From contig RHDP01000001.1 in assembly GCA_003725745.1 (NCBI GenBank), forward strand, positions 1,209,501 to 1,273,500: a stretch of DNA of 64,000 nt, read 5' to 3'. The notes under the pieces were generated by a model that saw only the letters and a program-made list of their open reading frames with translations, did no database searches and had not been told where the DNA came from. Each line of letters starts with the position of its first letter. Within the stretch, counting starts at the first letter, position 1. Positions 26,431 through 35,374 of this stretch are shown here, in pieces. Both the position numbers and the translations under genes were made by a program. Origin of the DNA: Streptomyces sp. I6 (GTDB lineage: Bacteria; Actinomycetota; Actinomycetes; Streptomycetales; Streptomycetaceae).

Positions 26431-26842
26431 CTGCAGTATGTGCCCTCCACCCTCCCCCGGTTCAATCCCCGCGGCCGGACGCGTCGGCTGATGTTCGGCT
26501 CGTGCGGGAGAACGGCCGCGGAACTCCCCTTCTCTTCGCGGCCTGACGAGCCGCTTCCGTCACGGTGACGTCGCCGTCCACCGGAGGCCGCGGGGTGCGC
26601 GGCGCTTGCCGCGGAGGCCGCGCGGGAGAGCGCGGGCCGCCGCACGGCCGTCCGCACCGCGGCCGCACGCCCGCCCTCCCGCACGGCCGTGCCACACGGC
26701 AGCCGACGGGCACCCGCGCGACGCACGGAATGCGCCACGGGGCCGCCCGCGCAGGGTCCCGCCGACGGAGTTGCGACCCGAGCCGGACGGCACGGCTCAG
26801 CCCACGGGGCCGCCCGCGCGCGGCCCCGCCGGGGTGACGGCG
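26431..26842. other. Gene-free interval with a candidate terminator hairpin at 26805-26828
   Basis: 412 bases of very GC-rich DNA with no frame that resembles a protein. CACGGGGCCGCCCGCGC occurs twice (about 26738 and 26804). The second copy forms an 8-bp stem, CGGGGCCG with CGGCCCCG, around an 8-base loop, 15 bases beyond the stop of the minus-strand gene at 26843. A terminator there is likely. Confidence 0.5.
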
Positions 26843-28297
26843 TCAGCTGCGCGAGCGGGCCTTGAACGCCGCCTTGCGGGCGTCCTTGGCCGTCCTCTTG
26901 TCGGGGTGGAGACGGCCCATCGCCTCGAGGACGTCGACCGTGGCCGGGTGGTCGACGCGCCAGACCGCGTCGAAGAAGCCGCCGTGCCGGCCCACGAGGC
27001 CCACGATCAGGTCCTGGAGCTCCGCCAGGTCGCCCTCGGCGTCGAGCTGGGCCGCGATGGTGTCTACGGCGAGCCAGAAGACCATGGCCTCCGGCGGCGG
27101 CGGTACGTCCGGTGAGCCGCGCTCGGCGAGCCAGACCCGGGCGAGGCCGCCGAGTTCGCGGTCGTCCAGGACGTCCCGGACCGCCGGTTCCGCCTCCGGA
27201 CCGGCCATCGCGAGCGCCTGCTGGCAGCGCAGGCGGCGCAGCGGCGCACCCGGGTCGGCGCCCCGGGCGGCGGTCAGCAGCTCGCGCGCGGCCTGCAGCG
27301 GGGCGCGTCCATCCAGCCACCGCGCCGTCTCCGCCTGCGCTGCGCCGTCGGGGTAGTGCGCGACCCCGTCGAGCAGCGCGTCCGCGTCCTTGTCCGCGAG
27401 ATCGCCCAGGGCCGGCACCGACTCCCCGCCCTCGATCAGCCGGTTCCGGACCCCGTACAGCCCGAGCGGGGTGAGCTTCACCAGCCCGTAGCGGGAGAAG
27501 TCCTCCTCCTCGGCCGGAAGCGCGGACTCGGCGCCCTCCTCGACCATCAGCGCCTCGTCGACGGGCCGGTACTCCACCAGCCCGATCGGCTCCAGCACCC
27601 GGAACTGGTCGTCCAGGCGCATCATCGCGTCGGACACCTGCTCCAGTACGGCGTCGGTCGGCTCCCTCATGTCGTCGGGAACGATCATCGACGCGGCGAG
27701 CGCCGGCAGCGGGACCCGTCCCTCCGCCGCGCCCGTCTCACCGGCGGTCAGCAGGTACAGATTGCCGAGGACGCCGTCGAGGAACTCCGTCTCCGCCTCG
27801 GGATCCCAGCCGAGCGCGTCGAAGTCGATCTCACCGTCCGGAGCGATGATCGCGTCGGGGTCCTCCAGCACGGGGGCGATGGCGTCGGCGAAGACCGCGT
27901 CGAAGGCGTCCTGCCAGAGTGCCAGGACGTCCTGCGGACCACCGCCCGTGACCAGCGGCAGCGCGCCGCCGGCCGTGACCGTGCCGTACTCGGCGCCGTC
28001 GTCCTCCGGGTCCGTGGCCTCGACGAGCCCGGTGTCCACGGCGATCCGCCAGGCCTCGCTCGCGTACGCGCGGCCGTCGTCGTCCGGGAGCAGCCCCAAC
28101 GCCCCTGCCGCCGGTGCGAGTTGCTCGTCGGCGAGCTCACCGCCCGCGCCGACCCTGGTCTCCGGACCCGCCCAGCGCGCCAGCCGGACGGCCCGGGCGA
28201 GCAGCGGAGCCCCGAGCGCGTCCCGCGCCAGTTCCGCCTCCGAGGGCAGTCGCACGGGCGGCAGGGCACGGCGTCCGGCGGGGCGGTCTTCTGGCAT
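26843..28297 (-). CDS. Uncharacterised actinobacterial protein (484 aa)
   Basis: A soluble, acidic, probably mostly helical protein with no catalytic motif that I recognise. It starts MPEDRPAGRRALPPVRLPSEAELARDALGAPLLARAVRLARW and ends HPATVDVLEAMGRLHPDKRTAKDARKAAFKARSRS, a terminal motif I recall from other streptomycete proteins of unknown function. The C-terminal half has HEAT-like helices (ARELLTAARGADPGAPLRRLRCQQALAMAG). The ATG at 28297 has GGAGAG upstream. An in-frame upstream extension to 28435 lacks coding character. Cytoplasmic; function unknown. Confidence 0.75.
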   Translation of the reverse strand: MPEDRPAGRRALPPVRLPSEAELARDALGAPLLARAVRLARWAGPETRVGAGGELADEQLAPAAGALGLLPDDDGRAYASEAWRIAVDTGLVEATDPEDDGAEYGTVTAGGALPLVTGGGPQDVLALWQDAFDAVFADAIAPVLEDPDAIIAPDGEIDFDALGWDPEAETEFLDGVLGNLYLLTAGETGAAEGRVPLPALAASMIVPDDMREPTDAVLEQVSDAMMRLDDQFRVLEPIGLVEYRPVDEALMVEEGAESALPAEEEDFSRYGLVKLTPLGLYGVRNRLIEGGESVPALGDLADKDADALLDGVAHYPDGAAQAETARWLDGRAPLQAARELLTAARGADPGAPLRRLRCQQALAMAGPEAEPAVRDVLDDRELGGLARVWLAERGSPDVPPPPEAMVFWLAVDTIAAQLDAEGDLAELQDLIVGLVGRHGGFFDAVWRVDHPATVDVLEAMGRLHPDKRTAKDARKAAFKARSRS

Positions 28298-28507
28298 GTG
28301 GGGCTCTCCTCGGCTCTGGTCGTCTCCGGCTCGTGGCGGCCCCCAGCGTAGACGCAATTCGCCCGATGCCTTCCGATTCACGGTCCCGTCAATCCCCGTA
28401 CACCCGACACCTCTTGACAAGCCGCACGTCCACACAAGACATTGACGCGCGTAGAACCATCAGTGGTCACACCAGCCACCCCTCAACCCTCACACCGGAG
28501 TTCCCTG

Positions 28508-30352
28508 ATGCCTTCCATACCGAGATCTGCCGCCGTGGCGGCCGTCACGGCCGCCGCACTGGCCGCGGGCCTGCTCGCCGGTTCCTCCTCGGCCGCCGCC
28601 GATGGCGAGAACGCCGGCCCGGCCGTCCGCGTCCACGACATCCAGGGCACGACCCGTACCTCCCCGCTCGTCGGACAGCAGGTCACGGATGTCGAGGGCA
28701 TCGTCATCGGTGTCCGCACCTACGGCTCCTCGCGCGGATTCTGGATGCAGGACCCGCAGCCCGACGCCGACCCCGCCACCAGCGAGGGCCTGTTCGTCTA
28801 CACGGGCTCCACGCCGACGGTCGCCACCGGCGACGCGGTCAAGGTCTCGGGCACGGTCGGCGAGTACGTCCCCGGCGGCCTCGGCTCCGGCAACCAGTCG
28901 ATCACCCAGATCTCCAAGCCGGCCGTCACCGTGGTCTCCTCGGGCAACGAACTGCCCGCGCCCGTGACCATCACCGGCCGGTCCGTGCCGTCGGCGTACG
29001 CGCCCGAGGGCGACCCCGCCGCCGGGAACAGCATCAACGCGCTGCCGCTGCGGCCCCGCAGCTACGCCCTGGACTACTACGAGTCCCTGGAGGGCAGCAA
29101 CGTCCGCATCGGGTCCTCGCGGATCGTCGGCGCCACCGACCCGTACGCGGAGCTGTGGGTCACGGTGAAGCCGTGGGAGAACCCCACCGTGCGAGGGGGC
29201 ACCCGCTACGGCTCGTACACCTCCCAGAACTCCGGCCGGCTGCAGATCCAGTCGCTGGTACCGACCGCCCAGCAGCCGTTCCCGAAGGCGAACGTCGGTG
29301 ACGTGCTGTCGGGCACGACCGAGGGCCCGCTGGACTTCAGCCAGTACGGCGGCTACACCCTCACGGCCCGCACCCTCGGCACGGTGCAGGACCGGGGCCT
29401 GGAGCGCGAGCGCACCCGCCAGGAGCGCCGCGGCGAACTGTCCGTGGCCACGTACAACGTCGAGAACCTGGACCCGTCCGACCCGCAGGAGAAGTTCGAC
29501 GCCCTGGCCGCCGCCGTCGTCGAGAACCTCGCGACGCCGGACATCATCGCCCTGGAGGAGATCCAGGACAACACCGGGACGAAGAACGACGGCGTGGTCG
29601 CGGCGGATGAGACCGTCCGCAGGTTCACGGACGCGATCGTCGCCGCCGGGGGGCCCGCATACGACTTCCGCTCGGTCGACCCGGAGGACAACAAGGACGG
29701 CGGCCAGCCCGGCGGCAACATCCGCCAGGTGTTCCTCTTCAACCCCGAGCGGGTCTCCTTCACCGACCGTGCGGGCGGCAGCGCGACCGCGGCGACCGGT
29801 GTCGTCCGCGAGTACGGCCGCGCCGCCCTCACCCTCTCCCCCGGCCGGGTCGACCCGGCGAACGCCGCCTGGGAGAGCAGCCGCAAGCCGCTCGCGGGGG
29901 AGTTCGTCTTCCGCGGCCGCACGGTGTTCGTCGTCGCCAACCACTTCGGCTCGAAGGGCGGCGACGAGAGCCTGACCTCGCACCACCAGCCGCCGTCCCG
30001 CTCCTCCGAGGTCAAGCGCCTCCAGCAGGCGCAGACCGTGAACACGTTCGTGAAGGACATCCTGAAGGCCCAGCGCAACGCCAACGTGGTGGTGCTCGGG
30101 GACATCAACGACTTCGAGTTCTCGGAGACCACGAAGGCGCTGACGGACGGCGGCGCGCTGTACCCGGCGATCAAGTCGCTGCCGCGCGCGGAGCGCTACT
30201 CGTACGTGTACCAGGGCAACAGCCAGGTGCTGGACCAGATCCTGGTCAGCCCGTCGATCGACCACTTCAGCTACGACAGCGTCCACATCAACGCGGAGTT
30301 CGCCGACCAGAACAGCGACCACGACCCGCAGGTGCTCCGCTTCCGCCCGTAG
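28508..30352 (+). CDS. Secreted endonuclease/exonuclease/phosphatase-family protein
   Basis: A 614-residue exported hydrolase. The N-terminus is a Sec signal (MPSIPRSAAVAAVTAAALAAGLLAGSSSAAAD). Residues about 40-300 form an OB-fold-like extracellular nuclease region with IQGTTRTSPLVGQQVTDVEGIV and GFWMQDP. The EEP catalytic domain follows: SVATYNVENLDP, DIIALEEIQDN (catalytic Glu), VFVVANHFGSKGG, VVVLGDINDFEFS and the last His in SDHDPQVLRF. All EEP metal and catalytic residues appear present. The likely role is scavenging of phosphate or nucleotides from extracellular DNA. Transcribed away from the minus-strand neighbour. Confidence 0.88.
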   Translation: MPSIPRSAAVAAVTAAALAAGLLAGSSSAAADGENAGPAVRVHDIQGTTRTSPLVGQQVTDVEGIVIGVRTYGSSRGFWMQDPQPDADPATSEGLFVYTGSTPTVATGDAVKVSGTVGEYVPGGLGSGNQSITQISKPAVTVVSSGNELPAPVTITGRSVPSAYAPEGDPAAGNSINALPLRPRSYALDYYESLEGSNVRIGSSRIVGATDPYAELWVTVKPWENPTVRGGTRYGSYTSQNSGRLQIQSLVPTAQQPFPKANVGDVLSGTTEGPLDFSQYGGYTLTARTLGTVQDRGLERERTRQERRGELSVATYNVENLDPSDPQEKFDALAAAVVENLATPDIIALEEIQDNTGTKNDGVVAADETVRRFTDAIVAAGGPAYDFRSVDPEDNKDGGQPGGNIRQVFLFNPERVSFTDRAGGSATAATGVVREYGRAALTLSPGRVDPANAAWESSRKPLAGEFVFRGRTVFVVANHFGSKGGDESLTSHHQPPSRSSEVKRLQQAQTVNTFVKDILKAQRNANVVVLGDINDFEFSETTKALTDGGALYPAIKSLPRAERYSYVYQGNSQVLDQILVSPSIDHFSYDSVHINAEFADQNSDHDPQVLRFRP

Positions 30353-30916
30353 CCCGTCAGGGCCTGTCCCGGAAGGGACGGCGGAGCCGGGGTCCCGGTC
30401 CGCCGCGGCGGGTGCGGCGGCACCGCCGGTCCAGCCGCGGCCGACCGGGACGCCCGCGCTCGGAGAGAGCGCGGGCGTCCAGCGCGTCACCGGGCCGGGA
30501 GCCGCCCCTCAGCACCCCGGGCGGATCCGGGCCCGAGCCCACTGCCGGGCGCCGGGGCCCGGGGCTCCTCCCGGTGCGCCCGCCCGCCCTCCCGCTCCGC
30601 GCGGCCGAGCACGCGGCCCCGGCCTGGCCCGCGACGGCGACCACGTGCGACGGCGAGGCGTCGACCGCGACCGCACACCGTGTGCCGGCGACCCCAGCGG
30701 CGGGGCGTTGCGTCGGCCACCGCGACGGAGGCACCGCTCGTCGGGCACAGCGACGGAGGCACCGTTCGTCGGGTACCGCGACAGGCACCGTTCGTCGGGT
30801 GCCGCGTCCGCCCGGGCATCCCCGCGTCCACATCGGGAACACTTCAGCGATGCTTTCCCTTGCTCCCCAGTAGAACTAAGTGGACCTTCACGGTCATCAG
30901 GGCGAAGACTTCGGGT
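30353..30916. repeat. Gene-free interval with three ~28-bp tandem repeats (30722-30803)
   Basis: 564 bases without a credible gene. Three consecutive units start GCGACGGAGGCACCG(C/T)TCGT at 30722 and 30750, and GCGACAGGCACCGTTCGTCG at 30778. Lengths are 28, 28 and 26 bases with few mismatches. The remainder is GC-rich and featureless. The 60 bases before dapA are less GC-rich and probably carry its promoter. Confidence 0.7.
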
Positions 30917-31855
30917 ATGACGACGCCCCGACCTCGGCCGCGCCCGTTCGGCCGCGCGCTCTGCGCGATGATCACGCCCTTCACCGCAGGAGGCGGGCCC
31001 GACCTGGACGGCACCCGGAAGCTGGCCGCGCACCTGGTGGCCGAGGGCTGCGACGGGCTCGTGCTGAACGGCACCACGGGCGAGTCGCCCACCACCACCG
31101 ACGCCGAGAAGACCGCACTGGTGCGGGCCGTGCGCGAGGCCGTGGGCGATCGCGCGGCCGTCGTCGCCGGTGTCGGCAGTGCGAGCACCCGGCACACCGT
31201 CGAGCTGGCCCGGGCCGCGGAGGACGCGGGGGCGGACGGTCTGCTGGTGGTCACCCCGTACTACAGCAAGCCGCCGCAGGACGCCGTCGAGGCCCACTTC
31301 CGGCAGGTCGCGGACGCGGTGGGCATCCCGCTGATGCTGTACGACATCCCTGGACGCACCGGCACCCGCATCGAACCGGACACCCTGGTGCGGCTGTCCG
31401 CCCACCCTCGGATCGTGGCCGTGAAGGACTGCGCGTACGACCTGCTCGGCAGCACCAGGGTGATCGCCCGGACCTCGCTCGCGTACTACTCCGGCTGCGA
31501 GGAGACGAACCTCCCCCTCTACGCGGTGGGCGCCGCCGGGTTCGTCAGCACCGTCGCGAACGCGGCCCCGCGCCCGATGCGGGCCGTGCTCGACGCCTTC
31601 GACGCCGGCCGGACGGCGGAGGCCGCCGCGCTCAACCACCTCACGCTGCCGCTCGCCGAGCTGATGACGGCGTCGGGGCTGCCGGGCACGGTGACCGCCA
31701 AGGCCCTGCTGGAGGCGCTCGGGCTGCCGGCCGGCCCGGTCCGCGAACCGCTGCGGCCCGCCGGCCCCGAGGCGGCGGGCGGGCTGCTGACGGCGTACGA
31801 GGAGCTGGCCAGGCGGTACCCGGCGGGCCCCGGACCGGCTCAGTCGTACACGTAG
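30917..31855 (+). CDS. dapA: 4-Hydroxy-tetrahydrodipicolinate synthase family protein
   Basis: A 312-residue class-I aldolase-fold enzyme that condenses pyruvate with aspartate semialdehyde, the entry to lysine and meso-diaminopimelate synthesis. The Schiff-base lysine is Lys170 in HPRIVAVKDCAYD. The proton-shuttle tyrosine is Tyr142 in LMLYDIPGRTGTR. The substrate loop is GLVLNGTTGESPTTTDAEK. dapD lies 330 bases away on the other strand, supporting the DAP assignment. Streptomycetes often have DapA paralogues, so another aldolase activity is possible. It overlaps the convergent small secreted gene by 16 bases. Confidence 0.85.
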   Translation: MTTPRPRPRPFGRALCAMITPFTAGGGPDLDGTRKLAAHLVAEGCDGLVLNGTTGESPTTTDAEKTALVRAVREAVGDRAAVVAGVGSASTRHTVELARAAEDAGADGLLVVTPYYSKPPQDAVEAHFRQVADAVGIPLMLYDIPGRTGTRIEPDTLVRLSAHPRIVAVKDCAYDLLGSTRVIARTSLAYYSGCEETNLPLYAVGAAGFVSTVANAAPRPMRAVLDAFDAGRTAEAAALNHLTLPLAELMTASGLPGTVTAKALLEALGLPAGPVREPLRPAGPEAAGGLLTAYEELARRYPAGPGPAQSYT

Positions 31856-32043
31856 GTCGTGCCGAGGACCGCGGCATGCTCCAGGACGTCCTCGAGCGGA
31901 TCGTCGATCTGGCCGGTCGATACCAGCGCCACCACCGGGGCGTTGTGCGAGTCGGTGTGCGTCTCGTCGGCGTGCGCGAGTCCGCACGGACCCGCCGGCA
32001 CCCCCAGCGCCAGCACTGCGATCGCGGCCACCCTGGTCTTCAT
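31840..32043 (-). CDS. Small secreted protein (67 aa), unknown function
   Basis: The ATG at 32041-32043 follows GAGGAG at ideal spacing. Residues 1-27 are a Sec signal (MKTRVAAIAVLALGVPAGPCGLAHA). The mature part is only about 40 residues: DETHTDSHNAPVVALVSTGQIDDPLEDVLEHAAVLGTTYVYD. I recall very similar short proteins in other streptomycetes, but no function. It is acidic and has no Cys in the mature form. The 3' end overlaps dapA. Confidence 0.75.
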   Translation of the reverse strand: MKTRVAAIAVLALGVPAGPCGLAHADETHTDSHNAPVVALVSTGQIDDPLEDVLEHAAVLGTTYVYD

Positions 32044-32186
32044 GTCGTCTCCTCGCCTTGGCATTTCGTCTGACTCCGCGGTCACCTGTTCATCCGTCCG
32101 GCGGCGCCGGAGGTCACGCGGAGTCACACGAAAGCGTCAGCGGCCCCGGGGAGCGGCCCTCCGGCCCGGGGCGGCGACCGCGTGAC

Positions 32187-33188
32187 TCAGTTGTGGCTGT
32201 GGAGGACCTCGTTGAGGCCGCCCCAGACCGCGTTGTTCGGGCGGGCCTCGACGGCACCGGTCACCGAGTTGCGGCGGAAGAGGATGTTCGAGGCGCCGGA
32301 GAGCTCGCGGGCCTTGACGATCTGGCCGTCCGGCATGGTGACGCGGGTGCCGGCCGTGACGTACAGGCCGGCCTCGACGACGCACTCGTCGCCGAGCGCG
32401 ATCCCGACACCAGCCTCGGCACCGATGAGGCAGCGCTCGCCGACGGAGATGATCACGTTGCCGCCGCCGGAGAGGGTGCCCATGGTGGAGGCGCCGCCGC
32501 CGATGTCGGAGCCGTCGCCGATCACGACGCCCGCGGAGATGCGGCCCTCCACCATGGAGGTGCCGAGCGTGCCCGCGTTGAAGTTGACGAAGCCCTCGTG
32601 CATGACGGTGGTGCCCTCGGCGAGGTGCGCCCCGAGCCGGACCCGGTCGGCGTCGGCGATACGGACGCCCTTGGGCGCGACGTAGTCCGTCATCCTCGGG
32701 AACTTGTCGATCGAGGTCACCTGGAGGTGAAGGCCCTCGGCACGGGCGTTGAGCCGCACCCGCTCGACGTTGTCGACGGCGACCGGGCCGAGGGAGGTCC
32801 AGGCGACGTTGGCGAGCAGGCCGAAGACTCCGTCGAGGCTCTGGCCGTGCGGCCGCACGAGCCGGTGCGAGAGCAGGTGGAGGCGCAGATAGGCGTCGTG
32901 CGCGTCGATCGGCTTCTCGTCGAGCGAGGCGATGACCGTACGGACGGCGACGACCTCGACCTCGCGCCGGGCGTCCACGCCGATGGCCTTGGCGGCGCCC
33001 TCACCGAGCAGGTTGACCGCCTGGTCGGGCGTGAGCCGCTCGGTCCCGGCCGGGCCGGGCTCGGCGGACAGCTCGGGGGCGGGGAACCAGGTGTCGAGCA
33101 CGGTGCCGTCGCCGGCGATGGTGGCGAGGCCGGCGGCGACGGCGCCGGTGGGGCGAGGTGCGGTGGTGCTGTCGGGCGAGTCAGTCAT
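32187..33188 (-). CDS. dapD: 2,3,4,5-Tetrahydropyridine-2,6-dicarboxylate N-succinyltransferase
   Basis: Succinylates tetrahydrodipicolinate on the way to meso-diaminopimelate and lysine. The 333-residue product is the longer actinobacterial DapD type. The left-handed beta-helix is seen as hexapeptide repeats ([51 protein letters not shown]). The [17 protein letters not shown] segment carries the active-site region. Start is the ATG at 33188. The C-terminal segment [16 protein letters not shown] is typical. Monocistronic, between a convergent small gene and the TetR gene. Confidence 0.95.
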   Translation of the reverse strand: MTDSPDSTTAPRPTGAVAAGLATIAGDGTVLDTWFPAPELSAEPGPAGTERLTPDQAVNLLGEGAAKAIGVDARREVEVVAVRTVIASLDEKPIDAHDAYLRLHLLSHRLVRPHGQSLDGVFGLLANVAWTSLGPVAVDNVERVRLNARAEGLHLQVTSIDKFPRMTDYVAPKGVRIADADRVRLGAHLAEGTTVMHEGFVNFNAGTLGTSMVEGRISAGVVIGDGSDIGGGASTMGTLSGGGNVIISVGERCLIGAEAGVGIALGDECVVEAGLYVTAGTRVTMPDGQIVKARELSGASNILFRRNSVTGAVEARPNNAVWGGLNEVLHSHN

Positions 33189-33349
33189 GAGGAGAACCTA
33201 ACCGGCGGGGGCGGGCGGGGGCGAACCGGTCTCAGGTGCCGGTCGCGGCGGTCACCCCCCCGTCCCGGCCCGGCCCTGCCGGGGCCCCACCCTGAATCGG
33301 GTCCGCGCCCCGGTCGCCGGCACCCGGCCCGCCGGCGGCGGCATCGGCG

Positions 33350-34000
33350 TCAGCTCCCGTCGCCGCCGTCGCCGTTCCCGGTGCCGTTCCCGTTTGCCGT
33401 TCCCGTTGCCGTTCCCGTTCCCGTTGCCGTCGCCGTTGCCGTTGCCGGTGCCGGTGCCGTTCCCGAAGCCAGGATCCGGGTCAGCATCACACGCGTGTAC
33501 TGCTCGTCGTAGGCGGTGTCCGTGAGCAGGACCTGGAGGCAGACTCCGTCCATGAAGGCCACCAGCGCCCGCGCCGTCACCGGGTCGCTGCGGCGGGCGA
33601 GTACCTCGGTGACGCCCTCGGTCCACTCCGCGACGACGGGGCGCAGCGCGGGACGGCGCAGGGCGGCGAGATAGAGCTCGTACTCCAGTTCCACTCCGTT
33701 CCGTTCACCCCCGAGCCACTCCCCCAGCAGCCGGGCCAGCTCCCCGGCCGGATCACTGCGGGGGTCGGCGAGGACCTCGCTGTCCCGTACGGCGGCGGCG
33801 AAGCCCTCGTTCGCCCGGCGCAGTGCGGCGACCAGCAGTTCGTCCAGCGAGGCGAAGTGGTAGGTCGTCGAACCGAGGGGGACCTGCGCCTCGGCGGCGA
33901 CCGTGCGGTGGCTCAGCCCCGCGATGCCCCGGCGTCCGACCACCCGGATGGCGGCGTCGATGATCCGCCGGCGCCGATCGGGGTCGTGCCGGCGCCCCAT
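33350..34000 (-). CDS. TetR-family transcriptional regulator with Gly-Thr/Asn repeat tail
   Basis: 216 residues. The N-terminal HTH reads RRIIDAAIRVVGRRGIAGLSHRTVAAEAQVPLGSTTYHFASLDELLVAAL, a textbook TetR domain. The ligand domain follows to about residue 180 (AFMDGVCLQVLLTDTAYDEQYTRVMLTRIL). The last 35 residues are low-complexity Thr/Ala/Gly/Asn encoded by a hexanucleotide tract. The ATG at 34000 shares one base with the SMR stop (TGATG), so it is co-translated with that efflux gene, which it probably represses through the palindrome at 34320. Confidence 0.9.
   Translation of the reverse strand: MGRRHDPDRRRRIIDAAIRVVGRRGIAGLSHRTVAAEAQVPLGSTTYHFASLDELLVAALRRANEGFAAAVRDSEVLADPRSDPAGELARLLGEWLGGERNGVELEYELYLAALRRPALRPVVAEWTEGVTEVLARRSDPVTARALVAFMDGVCLQVLLTDTAYDEQYTRVMLTRILASGTAPAPATATATATGTGTATGTANGNGTGNGDGGDGS
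33365..33462. repeat. Hexanucleotide microsatellite in the TetR 3' end
   Basis: On the minus strand about fifteen units of GGGAAC, GGCAAC and GGCACC. One unit carries an extra A (GGCAAAC), which shifts the reading from Thr-Gly to Asn-Gly. It resembles the tract ending the chelatase gene at 4711-4771. Confidence 0.8.
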
Positions 34001-34320
34001 CAGTGCGCGCCGCCGAGGTTGAGCACGACGACGCCCGCGACGACCAGGGCGATTCCGGCGATCTTCACCAGGCTGGTGGACTCGTGCAGGAACACCATGC
34101 CGATCGCCGCGACGGCGGCGGTCCCGACCCCGGCCCAGATCGCGTACGCCGTGCCGACGGAGAGCGTCTTCAGCGTCTGCGCGAGCAGCGCGAAGGCGAT
34201 CACATACCCGATGACGGTGGCCAGCGACGGCCAGAGCCGGGTGAAACCCTCGCTGTACTTCATCGCCGTGGTGCCGGCGACCTCGGCCGCGATCGCCGCG
34301 GCCAGCAGTCCGTAAGCCAT
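34000..34320 (-). CDS. SMR-family (EmrE/QacE-like) multidrug efflux protein
   Basis: 106 residues, four transmembrane helices, working as a dimer to export cationic compounds by proton exchange. The essential Glu is in MAYGLLAAAIAAEVAGTTAMKYSEGFTRL (residue 13). SMR signatures are AYAIWAGVGTAAVAAIGMVFLHES in helices 3-4. ATG at 34320, with no ribosome site visible because a palindromic operator runs right up to it; the message may be leaderless. First gene of a two-gene operon with tetR. Confidence 0.92.
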   Translation of the reverse strand: MAYGLLAAAIAAEVAGTTAMKYSEGFTRLWPSLATVIGYVIAFALLAQTLKTLSVGTAYAIWAGVGTAAVAAIGMVFLHESTSLVKIAGIALVVAGVVVLNLGGAH

Positions 34321-34337
34321 GTGTACGACCGTACACA
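34320..34337. promoter_or_regulatory. Palindromic operator at the SMR start codon
   Basis: TGTGTACGACCGTACACA, two perfect 8-base arms around AC. It overlaps the first base of the SMR coding sequence. A further half-site, CCGTACACA, is at about 34352-34360. The spacing and symmetry are typical for a TetR-family dimer, and the adjacent gene encodes one. The binding partner is inferred. Confidence 0.7.
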
Positions 34338-34978
34338 AGGACGGGCCCGGCCGTACACACCGCGCGGGGGACGCGGCTGCACAGGCATGCCCGGACCGGT
34401 CCCCGCGCCCGGTGACACGGCGGACGGCACGGGGGACGGAGACGGGGGCCGGCACGGGGGACGTCGTCCGCCGGACGGCATGAGGTCCGGATGCCGGGAT
34501 GCCGGGATGCCGGGGCCCGGACCGGCGAGCCGGGTGGTACGACAGATCGCCGGGGCGCGGCGATCCTCCGTGCCGGACCGGACAGGACAGGACCGGACAG
34601 GAGACAGGACCGGACAGGACCTGCCGGACCCGGCACCGACCGCGGTCTCGGCCGTGTGCCTGACGGACCGCGGCCGCGGACCCGCGATGGCCGGACGGCC
34701 GGGGCCCGGCACCACGCGAACGGCCGTGACCGCCGGTCTGACTGGCGGTCACGGCCGTTCCGGGCCTGCGGGCCGATGCGGGCCCCTCGGTGCGCTCCGC
34801 TCCCCGGACGTGGCGGATCCCTCCGTGTGACGAACGGTCCTCCCGCGAAGGGGCGCACCACGGTGCCGGTCACGCAGTCGCCGTCGCCGATCGAACGGTC
34901 CTCCCGCGCCGGGGCGCACCACCGCGGGGCCTGCCCGCCCCGGACGACGCCGTGGCGGGGCGCAGGAGCCGGGCGCCG
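34338..34978. other. Gene-free interval with hairpin (34718-34760) and 33-bp direct repeats
   Basis: 641 bases without a credible gene. A perfect 17-bp inverted repeat (GAACGGCCGTGACCGCC and complement, 9-base loop) lies at 34718-34760. CGAACGGTCCTCCCGCG-x2-GGGGCGCACCACCG-type repeats lie at 34831-34863 and 34892-34924. Short GATGCCGGG and GGACAGGACC runs fill 34490-34620. The hairpin may end transcripts of the suf operon, which run toward it on the minus strand. Confidence 0.6.
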
Positions 34979-35374
34979 TCAGACGTTGAAGCCGAGCGCC
35001 CTCAGCTGCTCACGGCCGTCGTCCGTGATCTTGTCCGGCCCCCACGGCGGCATCCAGACCCAGTTGATCTTCAACTCGTTGACGATGCCGTCCGTCGCGG
35101 CCTTCGCCTGGTCCTCGATCACGTCCGTCAGCGGGCAGGCCGCGGACGTCAGCGTCATGTCCAGGGTGGCGATGTTGGCTTCGTCGACGTGGATGCCGTA
35201 GATCAGCCCGAGGTTGACCACGTCGATGCCCAGCTCGGGGTCGACGACGTCGTACAGGGCCTCCCGGACCTCCTCCTCGGATGCCTTCGTGCTCGTCGGC
35301 GCCGCGGCCTCGGAGGAGAAGGTCTCCTCGTCCGGCCAGTCCTTCTCCGCCGCGGTCTCGGGGTTCTCAGTCAT
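34979..35374 (-). CDS. DUF59/SufT-like Fe-S cluster assembly factor
   Basis: 131 residues with the MIP18/PaaD-like domain: VREALYDVVDPELGIDVVNLGLIYGI, the conserved cysteine in TLTSAACPLTDVIEDQ, and VWMPPWGPDKITDDGREQLRALGFNV. SufT-type proteins help mature Fe-S proteins. The N-terminal 30 residues are acidic and disordered. It is the last gene of the suf operon; its ATG overlaps the sufU stop (ATGA). Confidence 0.9.
   Translation of the reverse strand: MTENPETAAEKDWPDEETFSSEAAAPTSTKASEEEVREALYDVVDPELGIDVVNLGLIYGIHVDEANIATLDMTLTSAACPLTDVIEDQAKAATDGIVNELKINWVWMPPWGPDKITDDGREQLRALGFNV

Noticed and set aside
30412-30873. A 153-residue plus-strand frame before dapA
   Set aside because: It is generated by the tandem repeats and is Arg/Ala/Pro-rich without any recognisable pattern.
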